From the NCBI GenBank assembly GCA_031288815.1, contig JAITQR010000222.1, forward strand, positions 1 to 5,812: DNA of 5,812 bases, given 5' to 3'. The position numbers and the translations under genes are program-made. The stretch is from Treponema sp. GTDB lineage: Bacteria > Spirochaetota > Spirochaetia > Treponematales > Breznakiellaceae. Positions 5,433 through 5,812 of the stretch are shown one piece after another (the first letter of the stretch is position 1; every line of letters starts with the position of its first letter). The notes under the pieces are model-generated. The model was not told the DNA's origin. It did no database searches and saw only the letters and a program-made list of their open reading frames with translations.

Positions 5433-5812
5433 TTGCGAATTACAATATTTTTTCTAATCTTTACCGGTATCCTGTCCGGGCTTTCCCTTTCCGCGGGGGG
5501 ACGGGGTCAGAAAAACCTTCCAAAACAGCCGTCCGGCTATACGGGAGCGCAGGTTCCCGCCGAAACACTCCCCAGGATAGCCGCCGAAACGGGAGAGAAT
5601 CCGGGCGGCGAAAAGCCCGGGGCCGGGAAGATCGACGCCGAACAGGGGCCGGAGAACCCGGAAAGCCCCCAGCTTGCCCTTCCCCGGCGGGAAGAACCGG
5701 ACCGGGGGGAGCGGATCATGAAGGCCCTGGCCCAGGCTTACCCGGACAGGCTGGGCCCGGCGGAATACCGGGACGGGGACTGGGCGGTTCCGGTCCGGGG
5801 AGAGTGGTACTA
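5433..5812 (+). CDS. Exported protein of unknown function, N-terminal 126 residues (cut by window end)
   Basis: I do not recognise the family with confidence. From TTG at 5433-5435 the frame is open to the edge. The first 21 residues form a signal peptide: Arg2, hydrophobic ITIFFLIFTGILSGLSL, likely cleavage after SLSA at 21. Residues about 22-92 are low-complexity, rich in Gly, Pro and Glu, and look disordered. A folded domain seems to start at about 93 (ERIMKALAQAYPDRLG, then DGDWAVPVRGEWYY). No ATG or GTG exists in this frame between the upstream stop (5343-5345) and the signal peptide, so TTG is the best start, though its ribosome-binding site is poor (GTGAG 12 bases upstream). The predicted promoter at 5377-5404 fits this gene. 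The final segment faintly recalls secreted treponemal proteins with a peptidase-like C-terminal domain; this is memory only and cannot be tested here. Confidence 0.7.
   Translation, partial: MRITIFFLIFTGILSGLSLSAGGRGQKNLPKQPSGYTGAQVPAETLPRIAAETGENPGGEKPGAGKIDAEQGPENPESPQLALPRREEPDRGERIMKALAQAYPDRLGPAEYRDGDWAVPVRGEWY

Noticed and set aside
5537..5719. Minus-strand open frame of 60 codons
   Set aside because: It is antisense to the exported-protein gene, is Ser/Arg/Pro-rich, and has no supporting signal.

Overview
The window looks like a piece of a GC-rich spirochaete chromosome, most likely a Treponema-type organism. I infer this from the RimO N-terminus (DPHGCVKNQVDAE form), a RodZ-like protein paired with a LolA-like carrier, lipoprotein and outer-membrane signals, and general style. 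No rRNA or other marker gene is present, so the assignment is tentative. I see no tRNA, rRNA, CRISPR array, insertion sequence or attachment site.

Positions 1-5270 hold six tightly packed genes, all on the minus strand. In order of transcription they are: a LolA-like periplasmic lipoprotein carrier (5270-4569); a RodZ-like HTH/transmembrane protein (4532-3441); the ribosomal protein S12 methylthiotransferase RimO (3438-2128, GTG start); a predicted outer-membrane beta-barrel of unknown function (2124-1417); a predicted lipoprotein of the calcineurin-like metallophosphoesterase superfamily (1423-563); and the N-terminal part of a UvrD/PcrA/Rep helicase (551 to beyond position 1). Gaps are 36, 2, 3, -7 (overlap) and 11 bases. 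I found no terminator or convincing internal promoter, so this is probably one operon with translational coupling. Four of the six products are membrane, periplasmic or surface proteins (transport of lipoproteins, cell-shape scaffold, barrel, lipoprotein enzyme). RimO and the helicase are the cytoplasmic exceptions.

Positions 5271-5432 form a compact divergent control region. On the plus strand there is a good sigma-70-type promoter (TTTACA, 16-base spacer, extended -10 TGgTATTAT). On the minus strand a perfect TATAAT lies on almost the same bases. A 7-bp GC-rich hairpin covers the plus-strand -35 box and would also sit at the 5' end of the minus-strand leader.

From 5433 to the right edge a plus-strand gene begins, probably at TTG. 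It encodes an exported protein: signal peptide, then a Pro/Glu/Gly-rich low-complexity stretch, then the start of an unrecognised folded domain. It is cut by the window end.

Most of the window is ordinary conserved gene content. The points most worth a second look are the mirror-image divergent promoter, the uncertain start and T6 tract of the right-hand gene, the calcium-loop-like motif in the RodZ-like protein, and the G7 tract where one extra base would fuse the barrel gene to the phosphoesterase gene.
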